Assembly (NCBI GenBank): GCA_022453515.1
Contig: JAJNNY010000008.1
Span: 62,001-126,000 of the forward strand
From: Astrocystis sublimbata
Taxonomy: Eukaryota; Ascomycota; Sordariomycetes; Xylariales; Xylariaceae
Direction: 5' to 3'
DNA: 64,000 bases
In this document: positions 48,346 through 61,040 of the stretch, piece by piece
Layout of the letters: every line of letters starts with the position of its first letter
How positions within the stretch are numbered: position 1 is the stretch's first letter
Translations under genes and position numbers: made by a program
The notes under the pieces: model-generated
Told to the model about the DNA's origin: nothing
The model's input: the letters and a program-made list of their open reading frames with translations, nothing else
Databases searched by the model: none

Positions 48346-48941
48346 TCTATCCGCGTTGGCTAGGCTCGCCAGGGACCCTGTCCAAGCCCTTGTCTTACCC
48401 ACAGTGACTTGCGGGTCCATGTCTTACAGTATACTCACGAGCTTATATGACCCCCGTAACCCATGTCCTGGTGCATGCATATCAAAACGTGGATCTTAAA
48501 GCCGCTTTACCATCTGAACGTGTCATTCAAGTGGGGTGGGTCGCCTGTCCAACTTTGGCCCAGCCAGATCAGAGCTCCTCCGGCTTAAGGTTTTCAGCTA
48601 CACCATAAATCTTCAACGGGACTGACATGACATAGAGCGTTCAATAGGCATCAACTAAATAGATTCTTTACATTGAGAATAATCGCCGCAGAGAAAGTTG
48701 CTTATCATCGACTAAATGAGCAATGATAACAGTAGGAAATTGTATCTATCAATACACTTAAACTTCATGGTACAGCCTACCCTGTCACCCCTTGTCTATA
48801 GGTACCTAGCCAGGGGCAGGCTCTGAAAAGCGTCCTTTTCTTATCGGTGTTGCTTGCCCCTGACATGATAATGCAGACTAAAGTCCAAGGCCAGGAAAAT
48901 ATCACCTGATACCCGAGATTGACTCCTTTCCTGCGCTAGAC
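48346..48941. other. Intergenic, 3' flank of the transporter
   Basis: No gene recognised. Confidence 0.35.
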
Positions 48942-50638
48942 CTACTTCTGGGTACCGCTTACCGTGTTTTTCGACCATGAACGGATACGGGGTCCAAACT
49001 TGTAGAGTACTATAGGGATCGGGGCCAAGGCAATGCTGAGGAATCCCAGGAGGCTGGTTGCCCACGGAAATCCGAGGCCGTGGTACAGGTAAGGAGCAAA
49101 TAGAGGGAAACCAGCGCCGAAGAAGCTGCGAACAAAAGTATTCCCGCTGATCGCACTGTTGGCGATTGGGGCATATACGTCGATGAGGTAATTGAAAGAT
49201 TGAACGAAGATCATAAACATTCCCACTGTGAGATGATTGGGTCAGCCATCAAAAGCTAGAGTGAAGCCGGCCGGCCGGGGGGGTTGAAAATAATATCGAT
49301 CATAGCTGATCGATGATCAAGTAGCCAATGGAAAGTTACTTACTACCTGTAGGAATCCCAGCAATTACCATACCAGACCAGTGCGTGGTGGGTTGATATG
49401 TCCAAGCGAAGATGAAAAGACCGACTGGGAGGAGACCACCTCCGACTATCATGATGGGCAGCCGTTGCTCTGGGATTATCTTCCCACCATTCGCCTTTAC
49501 TGACGGTAGGAATCTAACTTGGGTATCCCAAATAACAATGACGACACCGAGAAGTATTCCGACTAATAGCCCGAGAAAAGGGAGAGAACTTAGTCCCAAG
49601 GACCAGTGGCGGATTTCGACGAATGCGATAGGGTATGATGTAAAGACCAAATATAGAAGACCGTAAATAAATGCCTGGTAAACCGTAACAATCACCAGAA
49701 TAGGCTCCGTAGCTAGTAGCGCAAATGGACGTAGAAGATATGTGCGTACGATTTCCCCCAACGTGAGTTGGCCCTTGTCATCAAAGGCTGTTTTGGCGTT
49801 GGGTTTCTCTTGAGTTTGACGGAGGCGGGCAGCGCGGGCCTGAAGAATGCGCGGTGCGAGGGTCTCTGGCAAGAAAAACAGTGCCAGAATCAAGGAAGTG
49901 CCGCCCAAAATAGTGCTCAGCCAATGAAGCCATCGCCAGCCCAAATATGAAGCAGCAACAAAGTTGCCGATAATGGGCGCCAGGACGGGCGCGCCGAACA
50001 AAATGCCCACGTACGCGGCGATAACAGCTCCCCGGCGCTCGGGGCTCCAGATATCGACAACACCACCGGCAGCCAGGGACAACGGCGCCGACCCAAAAGC
50101 GCCTTGGAAGAACCTTGCCACGAGCAATGTCTGGATATTCGTGCCGACCGCTACGACGATGCTAAAAACAGTGAAAAGGGACAATCCCATAGCTGCGGGC
50201 CACTTGCGGCCAAAACGCTCCGACGAAGGTCCCCATAATGGAGGACCAACAGTGTAGCCCTAGGTCGCTTATTAGTAGCCGCATTCGCAAGCCGCCAGAC
50301 ATGATGAGAGCACTTACGAGGAGGAAGAGACTGGTGCCTAAAGTTACTACAATCGTGCTTTGATGAAATTCGACTCTTATGGCACTGGAACCACTGCTCC
50401 AGATACTGCTGGCAATAGTTGTCGCCAAGTTGCTGTACACCCATATGAAGGTTATGAAGAGTTTGCGCGATAAGCTGTAGTTTTGTGGATTTTCTGGATC
50501 TTCCGGCCCGTTCCATGTCACGAAATTGACGGCTTCATCATTAACGCCTGTGTCGGACCCTCGGCGCGTAGTTGTTGGTGAGATCTCGTGCCTCTCAGAT
50601 AGTGATACATCGGTGGCGCTTGCCGAATGAATAGACAT
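48942..50638 (-). CDS. Major facilitator superfamily drug:H+ antiporter (DHA1 type)
   Basis: Three exons: 50318-50638, 49344-50259, 48942-49225; 506 residues. After a hydrophilic N tail of about 60 residues comes the first helix, then MFS motif A as GPSSERFGRK between helices 2 and 3, a helix 4-5 region with ARFFQGAFGSAPL and GAPVLAPIIGNFV, a central loop of about 60 residues, and the second six-helix half ending YKFGPRIRSWSK. The second intron donor was placed at GTAAGT (49343) rather than three bases earlier, which gives AGIPTGMGMFMIF, as in relatives. It probably exports the cluster product or protects the producer (inference). Confidence 0.9.
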
Positions 50639-52195
50639 GGCAGTTCTGTGATTTATCAGATAACGCGCATAATACGAGTTGGGCGCAGTGGTCAGTCAAA
50701 ATATATGTCAGAATGGTGTGATGCAACAAAGCTGGATAATGTGTATTTATTGTGGCAGACTGTTGCTGCCGTCAAGCATTGGCTGGATCTGATTATCGTA
50801 TAACATTTAACAAAAACGATCAACGATGCTTCTGATGTGGTTGATCCTACAGCGTCTTTAAGGACTTGGCAATTTGCCTACTGAAGTTCGACAACTTGTA
50901 AAGAGACGCGTCACGGATGATAGGGATAGGAGGATTTCAGCCCCGGGATTGCCTTGTCCCTGCGAGCCAGGTCAATTCTTCATGGAGTTAAGCCATTTCA
51001 CCAGGTGTTTCGGGTTTCCCGGCTGCGGCTTAGGACCCAACGGGGGCGGCTTAGGACCACGCATTCACCACAACCCTGAACTAGCCATGTGATGTAGCAG
51101 TAGGAGCATGTAGATCAGATGCTGCACGATTATGCGAACACCAATAAGTTGTGCTGATTGGTCAACATTACCTGATTTGGACCGAACCATAAGTACCCAA
51201 GTAGGTAAGGAAGTTCCACGGTAACAATCGAGAATCGACTCAGTCGAGACGGGCAACATGGGACCAAGTTGAATCACCCCCTGTTTCCCCACCGTAGATG
51301 CCTGTTGATACTTGGCCATAAATAGATCCTTGATGCTATAAATACCAAAGACCCGATCGCGCCGTTAAGTTGTCAGCATAATGCGAAGCTTCGCTTTGAA
51401 GACTGTCCATTCTAATAAGCTGTAAATCAAAGTGCAAGGCACTCTAATTAAAGTTGATAGATTCCATGGTCGTTGAATCGAAAGTTTTAAATCTACGGCT
51501 CTCTGTGTTGACGAAGGCTCTCTACATCGAAGGCGCTCTCTTCGATTCAGGGGGAGACCCCCTGGGCCCCCCGTGCCTCTTGTGCCTCAGACTTGATTCC
51601 ACGCTCTTTCCTAAATCACCCTTAAGGCCTCCAAGGGGCTTTAGGCGCTATGTCAAGTCGATGTGCATAAGTTACATCTTGATGGATCTTAATAACTAAA
51701 GTATGATTGATTTATGAGAAGCTGTACTCCGTAAGGGCAATCAAGGCAGTCAAAGTAGAAAGGTAGTTGAATCAGGTCAAATGGGCTAGCCCTCGACTCT
51801 TGGGTCAAAAATCTAGATCTGGGGCCTAGGTCCCAAGATCCTGTAGGTGGGAGCTTACCTAGGACCCTGTGAGTAGTCCAACCTCACTCTGGCCGTCCTA
51901 ACCCCTGCACAGCCTTGCCGGCCTAGTGGGCCTAGATCCTAGCCCTCCTCTTGACACAAAAAAATAAGCTTTGTCTTCCCGCAGCAAGTCCCGGATCGTC
52001 AAGGTCGCATATGCGGTTGTCTGTATCGGTAGGTAGGGCCTTGGTCGAGGGGATACACGGACGTCTGTACGGGAGGTCTCATCAAACGAATTAGACTCTC
52101 TAAACAAGTCATCTTCTACAGGTTCGTAACAACAAAATATATATATCGACTGCTTAAATTCAGCTAAGGACAAGGTTTTAAACAAACATAGAGAT
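50639..52195. other. 1.6 kb gap, no gene recognised
   Basis: Contains a short direct repeat GCGGCTTAGGACC at about 51025 and 51045. No coding sequence recognised. Confidence 0.4.
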
Positions 52196-52340
52196 AAGAT
52201 GGTACAGGAGTGATCCAAAGTATAAACAAAAGGAAATTCTTTCTAGCTCCAAATGCAAGATGGTACTGGAGTCCCCAAAATCAAAACAAAAGGAGATGAT
52301 GTCTAGCTCTATATCTAAGATGGTATGAGTGATCCAACCT
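52196..52340. repeat. Tandem repeat of about 60 bp, 2.4 copies
   Basis: AAGATGGTAC/T starts units at 52196, 52257 and 52317 (spacings 61 and 60). Units share ACAAAAGGA and TCTAGCTC blocks. Located just beyond the 3' end of the GMC oxidoreductase gene. Confidence 0.7.
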
Positions 52341-52455
52341 CAGGTCTCTAGAAAACAGTGGCACAAAACGCTATCAGTTAAAAGGCGCAAGCGCAGGAAA
52401 GAAACGAAATATTCACAGATCAGTGTAAACACCGAAGCGTTCAACAACGAGGGTG

Positions 52456-54661
52456 CTAGTTGCCAGCTTTCACGGCGGCCGCAATCTTCTCAGACACCAT
52501 GTAGACACCAGCTTGTGGCGCAGGACCTGCAGTGGGGACGCCGTTAGCTTGGTGATCGCGTTTATCATCATAACAAGGTAGGGAAGAACATACCAGGAAT
52601 CAAGAAAGGGAAAACGGAGGCGTCAACAACACGTACTGCATCGCATCTGTTAGCATCGCCAAATCCAAACTTTGACTGGGAGACTCACAGCTCTCGGTAC
52701 CGAAGACTCGTCCCTGGGAATCCACTACCGCCATGGGATCAGACTCCTGGCCCATCTTACAGGTTGAGGTCGCGTGCGAGACGGGGCTGAGCGTGGATCT
52801 CAGCAGCTTCTCAATATCCTCATCTGTCTGCACATCCTCTCCGGGATAATACTCGGGCCCGATGTTCAGGTTCTCCTGTAGCTCAGGGACCGACCAAGCT
52901 TGGCGCATACGTCTGAAGATGGCAATTGCAACTTCGAGATCGGTCTGTGTGGCGAGATAGTTCGGGTTGATGAGAGGATGATCTTTCATGCTCGACGACG
53001 AGATCGACACGTTGCCTCGCGATGTCTGAGACATGATGGTGCCCAAGATCGTGGCATAATTGTAGTCGTCGTCAGGCTGCGGCGATGTCGCGTAATCACC
53101 AATAAATGCGGGGAGGGAGAGATACTCGACTTCGGGCCAGTCCTCGGGCAGTTTAGCGAGAGCTATGTTATCATGTCAGCGCTAGAAGCTCATGGGACCT
53201 TGTGATGTGGATCTATCAGAAAGTGTCAGGTGTTCAGTGTACCAACTCACCTTCTTTGGTTTCAGCTGAGAAGTTGGCGCGTAGCTCGTCAGGAATCTTT
53301 TCAAAGCCCGCATACTCGCCTCCTGCACTCGCCAAAGGTCCATTCTGATTCTCATTGAACAAGCGCACATTTTCGTCGGTATGGGCGGGCAGAGTCAGCG
53401 TCGAAGCAGTCTCGACGTTGACACGGTAGCCGATGCCTACGGTCCATTGATCGTCAAGATTTTGGCCAACGCCAGGGCGATCCGCCACCACCTTGATGTC
53501 GTGTTGAGCCAGCAACGAGGCCGGTCCAACACCAGAAACCAGCAAAAGCTGTGGGGATTGGAAAACACCTCCGGAGATGATAACCTCACGAAGAGCTGTA
53601 AGCGTCGAGTTTTCAGTCTGGACACCGGTCGCTTTTGTGCCATCGAACACAATCTTTTCGGCTAGGGTGTTATCAAACACATAGAGATTGGGTCGTTGCT
53701 GGTACGGGCGTAGATATGCCCTGTCTGCAGATACGCGATCTCCGGTCTTGTGGTCGATCGTGTTTTGATTATAAGCCGACCCATTCAGCGCGCCGTTGAT
53801 GAAGCTATCGGTGTTGAGGATGCCGATCCCTTGCATCGCAGTTGCCATCCATGAGGCCCAAGACCATGTATACTGCGCATACGTGACCCCTACCGGACCC
53901 CCCTTTGCAATCATGTCTGGGTTATACGCTGGCGTAGCATTGGCGAATCTTGCTCCAGCCGTGGGGTTCTCAAAATTCATCGCTTTCTGATAGTACTTGG
54001 CGACTTCGTCATATTTCCACGAATCGTCACCCACCTCGTCAGCCCAACGATCCATGGCTCCCCGGCTGGTAGTAGCCCATGCCATGTAGTTTAGGTTCGT
54101 GCTTCCGCCCAGCTGTCACAGGTAAATTAGTAATCGTAAGCCATGTAGCCCTACGGCACAGTGGGCCGCTATGACCCCTGATAGGAATTGAACTCACACA
54201 TTTCCCTCGGGGGTAGTGCATGACTTGACCGTTCATGGCCTAGGTTCATCATTAGTCTCTTCATCAGGTACATGAGAGGTGGATCTATGATCTTGGAAAC
54301 GGACCGCTTGTGGAGTCGTATCGAAGCCCCAGTCAATTGGACTATAGGTACCACCTGGGACTTTCATTGTAAAGGAGGCATCGTAGCCAGGTACTGTGGT
54401 CAAGTTTCCGACCGAGTCCTCGGGCCATGTGCCCGCCTCGATGATTGCAACGGTGACGTCCGGGTCCTCCGTCAGTCGATTGGCCATGACAAGACCTCCT
54501 GGTCCGCTTCCCACGATGACATAGTCGAAGGAAGTACCCGATGCCAAGGAGTCGCGGGTTTGGGTGTATGGTGCTGCATTTGCGCCATATAATGACTGCA
54601 GAGCAACTGCCAAAAGCGGAAGCTTGGTATTGGAAGACAACATCGCTGCTGCGAGATGCAT
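52456..54661 (-). CDS. GMC-family FAD oxidoreductase (aryl-alcohol oxidase/choline dehydrogenase-like), secreted
   Basis: Six exons: 54305-54661, 54198-54239, 53251-54112, 52689-53162, 52594-52635, 52456-52526; 615 residues, with two 42-nt exons. N terminus with a signal-peptide-like segment (LPLLAVALQSLYGANAA), then the FAD motif VIVGSGPGGLVMANRL and IIEAG, GMC signature 1 around GKCLGGSTNLNYMAW, signature 2 around GGVFQSPQLLLVSGVGP, and the active-site His in SHATSTCKMG; a late LRVVDASVFP and PQAGVYMVSEK close the fold. An alternative ATG lies six codons in. In the pathway it could oxidise a benzylic alcohol to an aldehyde in the secretory route or outside the cell (inference). Confidence 0.9.
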
Positions 54662-55596
54662 ATACGGTTCCTTGTCTTCTGCAGATCAACTCCAACGTTC
54701 CGATTGGTGGAATAGGGCTAAGATCCAACGTAACAATGAAAAATGAGTGACTTCTTAAGCTGCGTTATGATGAGAATTGAACAAGGCGCCTTCGTCTATG
54801 TATTGTGATGCTGTCACGATGAACATGAAGAAAATGATCAGCGAAGCTGGCCTATTTAACAAGAGAATCAAAGCCCGACACCTCGCTTCTAGAATTCCTG
54901 AGCATCCGGGCAACTCATCCTTCAGACTCTAAATTTAAGCCTCTCCAGCATTCAAGCTTCCTTCCTTCGTCTGTGCCACCTTCGAATTGCCAGGCATGTT
55001 GCGAACTAGTCTGCGCCGCCGCGCAAACCTCGTGACCCTCATCATCCAGGCACCGCGCATAAGTCAAGGGGTTTCCGCTTTAATTACCTGGGTAACGGTC
55101 ATGCCGGTGTCGATGTCAGCCTGGCCCTAGGCCATACGACCATCTGAGCACCCTTGGGTAGCGTACCACAGACTTACAGTTTCCAAGACCCCTGCATGCT
55201 AAGCTTTTGAGGAGGCTCTGCACTTGGGTACTAGTTCCTCGGCTTCACAGTATTCAGTATTCTGACAACACGAACAGCGATAGAGTCAAGATAGGAGGAG
55301 CTGAGTTCACAAGTTTTCCATAGCACAAATACATAAAAGCTAGTCCGATGATTACAGAACTATGTGACTACATGAGATTCAGTAGATCTTCTCATTTATC
55401 AGAGACTATCTTCTTAGACCAGCTCTCCGCAAACGTACCCCTTCATGCTGGGCCTTGCTACGCCAATATTACTTATTGCCATATGGCAAAGATAACATGC
55501 AAGGCAAACGTAAATTGAAACGCCAGTTGGATATGGGTGGGGGCGTAGAACAGACCCACAAGGATGCTAACTGATGATTGAAGTCTCTATTTACAG
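54662..55596. other. Upstream region of the GMC oxidoreductase; no gene
   Basis: No coding sequence recognised. Confidence 0.4.
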
Positions 55597-57055
55597 CTAC
55601 TCTCTACGTTGATGGATGTTCGTAATTCGCACATTGGTGCATTTACCAGTGCCGACAACTTTTGACATAATATCCCCCAGCTGCTCACTGCTACAGAAAA
55701 GCTCAAATGATAGCTGATATGAATCCCCTCGGGCGTCCTTGGGGCTGTGCGAGTGATTGTCCCCCTTCCATAGTGATGTCGTAGCTTGAGGGAGCTTCTG
55801 TAAACCTTTTCTTTGATATGAATGTTCTTGTGTCGACGTCCGATCCCTTTCTTCATCTGGTTACTCACGTTAACTTGTAATTCAACTGGGCAATCAAAAT
55901 GGAGTCACTTGGCGTAGGAATTCGGATGAACATACCAATAATCGTCTCCGGGGGTGTCATGAGCGTACCAATCTCCTGAGCAATGGTGACACAATGTGAT
56001 TCGACATCTTGGTTCCCAGGAACCAAGAAAGGGTCACAAGGGCCCCAGTGGTTGAGCTTTGCGGGCTCTTGCATATCAAAAACACCAGACACCCAATTCT
56101 CCATTGAGACACCAGCGGACGGTTGCTGGAAGAAAGCGCCATGAGCGACTTCGAACTGTTCGGCCTGACTCGCACCATCCAACTTCTGCTTAGGGATTTC
56201 TTCAAAGGAATCATCCACTTCGCAAGGTATTATGTGACCAAGATGGGAGACTTCTCCGCAGCCCGCATTCATGATTTCAGAGGTATCGAAACAATCTGTG
56301 TGGTCTTCGGGTCCACTCTCATTCGCCTCTAGGATGTCTGACTCGCTATCATCGGCGTCAGGGCCGTCGGCATGGTGAACGAAACTCTGAGATTGGTTGC
56401 TTTCATCAGAGTTTTGCCTGTCTATCTTGGCTGTCTGATTATCGTGTCTCAGCCGAAGAGCAGAGTATCGATTCTTCAAAGCAAGAGTTGTTCTTCTTGG
56501 GGTGTGCGAGCCCGCTATAACGGCCCAATTCGTGCCGTGAGTAAGCACTTCATGCAGTAAACACTCATCCTGTTGAGAGGAGATGTTAATACACAATGGT
56601 GTTAATCGGTCTTTAAGAGACCTCAGAGGCAATTACCCACCTCACTCTGTACCCAGTCACAAAAATTGATATCGGGGTCTAGGACCTGACTCCAGTGGCT
56701 TGCACATTGATCAGAGTTCCTTGAATTGACGAGAGAGGCAACTTGACTCCAATTGGTCCCATGCTGCTGCACTGCCGATATCAGTTTAGCATCTTCCTCT
56801 TCAGACCACGGCCCTCGTGTCAAGCCTTGAGCGAGGCTATTCCACCACCGTCGACGGCAGTCTTTGTTCGAACGTCCCGGTACTTCTTTAGCTAGTTCTC
56901 TCCAAAGTAGGGGACGGGATTGGCCTAAGACTGGGCCAGATCAGCACGTGACAACGAACAGAAGCGAGGCGAGTGTTCGCTAACTTACCTCGTTGTACAG
57001 CTTTACGAAGCAGGTCATCTTCTTCTGTTGTCCAGTTTCGTCTCACACGTCCCAT
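55597..57055 (-). CDS. Myb-type transcription factor with three repeats (cluster regulator candidate)
   Basis: Four exons: 56989-57055, 56641-56930, 55869-56569, 55597-55810; 423 residues. Repeat 1 (about residues 5-52) has W at NWTTEEDD and LLWRELAKEVPGRSNKDCRRRWW; repeat 2 (about 55-105) reads RGPWSEEEDAKLISAV...NWSQVASLV; repeat 3 (about 115-162) reads ECLLHEVLTHGTNWAVIAG and ALKNRYSALR. The rest is acidic and Ser/Gln-rich with no further domain, as in activation regions. The last intron (55811-55868) is hidden because a stop follows the donor directly; splicing to CAAAG opens LTKGLQKLPQATTSLW to a TAG at 55597-55599, including a protein-like YQLSFELF segment. No Zn2Cys6 regulator was seen in the cluster, so this is the local regulator candidate. 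Confidence 0.85.
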
Positions 57056-57930
57056 AATTCAAGATGATATGGATAAGAGATGCTAGTGAAAGTGATGTAG
57101 ATAGAAATAGCGGCTGGGCAGTAAGTAGCTTGCCCTCTATACTAAAAATAGTACGGTATACCAGTCTTAGATGAGATCTTGTCCGGCTATGAATAACTTA
57201 GGCGTTGAAAACATGAACTGCAAGGGGAGAAGAACAGTAAAAGCTGGGATTCAATCGAATGTCAATGTGTTTTGGGTACTCAATAATTTCCCAGATGAAA
57301 AGCAAATTCTTAGTCCTATGGCGCCACTTGCCTCCTGGAAGACATGAACTAGGCAGACTCCTCGGTAGTAGTAATTCTTACTTGCAGCGAGAATGCATGC
57401 AAGAGGTGGTGCTGTGCCGCAACGCATTGGATGGCGGAAAATTCGGGATCTTAGGAGGCCCGACAGTGTCTTGATCATGAGCTTAGACCCCTCGGCCTCC
57501 GAGCTACCTGGCCGATCATTCGACAAGATATCTGATTACTTAACATAGTTGGGGCTTGACCAATTTCATGGGTGACAAAAGTACTACTTTGAAACCAGGT
57601 GCATTACCAAATGTGCCATCACCTGACGTTCCTTTTCCAGCACCGGGCAAAATTACGGTGGGCAGAACCACAATGTCCATGACACGTAGGAGCCGCCTAA
57701 TGTATGGACTCACATACGTACCTGCATAAGGTGGCCAAAGGCAACGTATGGAATGTCTGGTCACCTGCAACAAGAAATTATATGGGTTGATTTACGTCGA
57801 CTTCTGAAGTGAGAATGCACTTGGTGACTTCTTCTCGAATGTGTTCCCACTTCACCACCAATCACGTCACGCATGTGCTTTCGAAGATGCCGTATATCAC
57901 ATTCTAGTCACTCACAGAAGTATACATTTG

Positions 57931-57980
57931 CGGCGCAGACATGCATGGTCACGGCGCAGACATGCATGGTCACGGCGCAG
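57931..57980. repeat. 21-bp tandem repeat, 2.4 copies
   Basis: CGGCGCAGACATGCATGGTCA at 57931-57951 and 57952-57972, followed by a partial copy CGGCGCAG. The copies are identical, so the duplication is recent. Confidence 0.8.
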
Positions 57981-58460
57981 GAGGTATAGTTCGGCTTTCT
58001 GTAACGGCCCTGGCCCACTCACGCAGGTAAGTTGGCCTGCTGCAGTGTCAAGATCAATTCAGTCTGATCTCTCTCATTTGCTTATCAACACCATCGGCAT
58101 AGTCAAGGCCACGCACACTGCCCGCAAATTAACTTCTGAAGATTATTGAAACCGTCTCAATTGCTCGTAAGTTAGGTGAGGTGCGAGAAGAAGGATATCT
58201 TGCAGTGAAGGTCAGAAGGCACATGCATGGATGCAATGGCGGGAATTCCGGGAACTGGTGTTTACATTGCTTCGGTGGCGCGTCAGACTTGCGTCCAATT
58301 CATCATCAATAGCCTACTCCGCAGTAAGACAAAAAGCTGCCGCGCATGGAGAAGTTATATGGGTGTAAGAAGTCGTCCCCGTAAGTCTCTGTGGGTAAGA
58401 CAGGGTTTGGGCCGGGTTCTTAGCGAACGTCGCGTGGATAGACCAGGGCGTGTTGATAAG

Positions 58461-58508
58461 GCAGAGGCAGGGTCAGATTAAATCCACATGGTCTGGCCCT
58501 GCCTCTGG
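58461..58508. repeat. Imperfect hairpin
   Basis: GCAGAGGCAGGGTCAGA (58461-58477) can pair with TCTGGCCCTGCCTCTGG (58492-58508), with one mismatch and one G-T pair over 17 bases and a 14-base loop. No coding context. Confidence 0.55.
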
Positions 58509-59656
58509 ATAAGGGTACTACTTTCTCGAGATCAACGCAAGCACCAGCGTCTGTGCACGATACCCGATGGGGTGACTTCTATCCTAACCTAAACCTCGTA
58601 TATTCGCTCCGTCTGCGAGTGAGACTGTGAGTCATCATCTTTACTTATACCCGAGACATCGCTTGCCCGATCAGGCCAGGCTTTTGCTTATTCCCGGTAG
58701 CCCTTTTGTCCGTTCGATTTTAATACTATTTCATGATCTCACCAGTAGGGAGACGAGCCTTGATTCTTATTATACCGTGCGGCTTCAAATGATAGCGGCG
58801 ATGTGGCTGCTGACATCAGCCGATCGAAGGCAGTTGGGGGCCAAAGCCAAACCTGAAAAGGATGGGAGGGCGATGGACGTTGCTTCGTATCATGCGGTAT
58901 GTTTCATTGTATCAATTCCAAAGACCTCGACTGCAGTTCACTTCGCCCCCTATCCACGTACTACCCGCTGGAACCTCACTTTTTCGTCAACCAGCTCGAG
59001 CAGTGCCTCGGTTCGAGTCGAATCCTCGAGCTAGGGTCTATGAACCAGGGTTGACTAATCGAGTCAGGAGTCATTCCAAAATCGCCGTACTTGACTCGAC
59101 TACATACCAGGTAGTGAAGCCTGATTTATAGACGAAAAAGGTAAGTCCCTGCGGATAAGCTATCAGTTGACACACGAATCTTGCGAGGTAGGCGTGATGT
59201 GACCTCGACAGCGATCCGATGGCGCTGCGATTAACGTCTTTTCATATCATTCATGACCTTAAATCAGTCTTTTCAAACTGTACTACAAAGCGCCTTTATT
59301 TATAGAAAGTCAAATCACAGGAAAGATGCTGTGAGGATATACCGATTGATCGACTTGCTCATATTCGCGAGTCCCGGCTATATTGGTATGTCTGGACTAT
59401 TTGTTTTCATATACACACAGTCTCGACAGGCTACGGTGGGCTACGTAGTCCATATACAAGGTGAGTGACACTCGTGGTCAGTGACCCGACAGATAAGGCT
59501 TGTGTTATTGTGCAATTCTGTCATAAACCTGGCGATATAATGGTGGCGGTAACGCTACATGACTACTGACCTAACTCCAGTCCAGAGCACACTTGAGGAA
59601 TACGGCTACCCTACGAAGCTAGAGTCGACAGTCGGCATTTTCCAAATGCGCGCATC

Positions 59657-61040
59657 TCAGATCCTCGAGTTTAAGTACAGCTCCGGCGTCACGTAGACCT
59701 GCAGGCTAAGGTCCTTCTTGGAGGGATCTTCCTTCCGACCAATTCCCAGAAAAGTCATGATTCCCGTTTTCTCCCCAAGACTTCGGTGAGTGCTATGTGC
59801 CGCGGATTCAGTCAGCTTTTCATAATTACTCATTGTCTGATACGGTGATATGCAAGAGTGAATCAACCTACAAGACGCTTTTGACCCTTTCCTCCATAGG
59901 CGATCCACCGGCATTAAGTCCATACTTCTGAAGCCATGAATCTAGACCACGAACGATGGATTCGTCATTGCTGGCGAAATTGGCCGGATAGAAGTTGATC
60001 TTCGGTGCCGGGCAAGGATTGTCGGCCGATAGGGAGAAGTAGATGGCTGTGGCCTTTCGGGCTACATTCGTGAAAGGCCGCACATCATCTTTCATTGTGG
60101 CCGCCCCGCTCGTCAATTCGACCAATTCACGAAATTTGGTCTTATCTTCATCAAGACCCGGAATGCGACCGCCAAGTGTATAGTAGTCCCAGATCTCATC
60201 AAATGAATCGCCGCCGAAACGAAAGTAGATCTTCAGACGAGCCTTTCCCGGCTCAATGAAGTCGGTCGCGAGGTACCGTGCCCCATCTTCCCAATCCCTT
60301 GGCTTTGTTGAAAGGTAGTCTTCGATCATGCTGAGAGATTGAATGATGTTTGGATACTGATGTATTTCTGGAAGCTGATGAACGGCATCGCGCACGACCT
60401 GCCATCTAGATTTGCCCTGACGAGCGGCTGTAAAACAAGGCGGGAAATACACCTTGCCCATCACAGGCAAGCCATCATTCGGTTGGGCATTTCTATAGAT
60501 ATCGAAACCGATGATCATCGACGTATTGTAGCCAGCCTTAATCGCCAGATCTTTCTGCTCGTTGGAGTCTAAGTGGGAGTAGGTGAACCACTTCACGAGG
60601 TTCCGATACCAGGTGTCATCAAACCCAGGCGTCTTCTTAGCCAGTTCATCCACAACTTCCTGGGTGCTTGTGATGCTGAAAGGATATTCGGGGTCAGTTG
60701 GCCGCAGCTGCGTGAAATCAACCACGAATCGAACAGACGGGGTACTCGATGCACCCTTCAGTTCAAAGCTATACTCGAATGGGTTGCCATCCCATCCCAC
60801 TCCGCTGCGACCTGACGTGCTGTCGGGCCGAGACCCAAGATGCGGACTGATGGTATCACGGAAAAATCTCAGGAAAGAGTGCTGAGCCTCCTCGGAATAT
60901 TTTGCCACGGCCATCATCTTTGCGAGGTCTCGTCCGCTGGTCAACCACCAGTAACCAGGGGTATCGGACCTATCCGCATGATCGCTCTTGGCATCGAGAT
61001 CAAGTTTATGAAATACGGGTGTTTCAACTTGAGCAGCCAT
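59657..61040 (-). CDS. DMATS-type (ABBA-fold) aromatic prenyltransferase
   Basis: Two exons: 59886-61040 and 59657-59836, with a 49-nt intron; 444 residues, the usual length of the family. The N-terminal block GYWWLTSGRDLAKMM, followed by YSEEAQHSFLRFFRDTISPHLG, is characteristic of fungal indole-type prenyltransferases, as are PFEYSFELKG, VGxFDIYRN-like GFDIYRNAQ, KVYFPP and the C-terminal VYVTPELY. These enzymes are soluble and transfer a dimethylallyl group from DMAPP to aromatic acceptors without an NDxxD motif, which is absent here. Since no NRPS or tryptophan-type backbone gene is in the cluster, the acceptor is probably the polyketide aromatic ring or its phenol (inference). ATG 61038-61040 is the first ATG; the frame upstream opens only with TTG. 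Confidence 0.9.

Larger units (their letters stand above)
57056..59656. other. 2.6 kb gap in the cluster without a convincing gene
   Basis: Contains a tandem repeat (57931-57980) and an imperfect hairpin (58461-58508). A frame on the minus strand at about 57640-57540 has a protein-like Gly/Pro segment but no clear gene. Other open frames have no motif. Confidence 0.4.
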
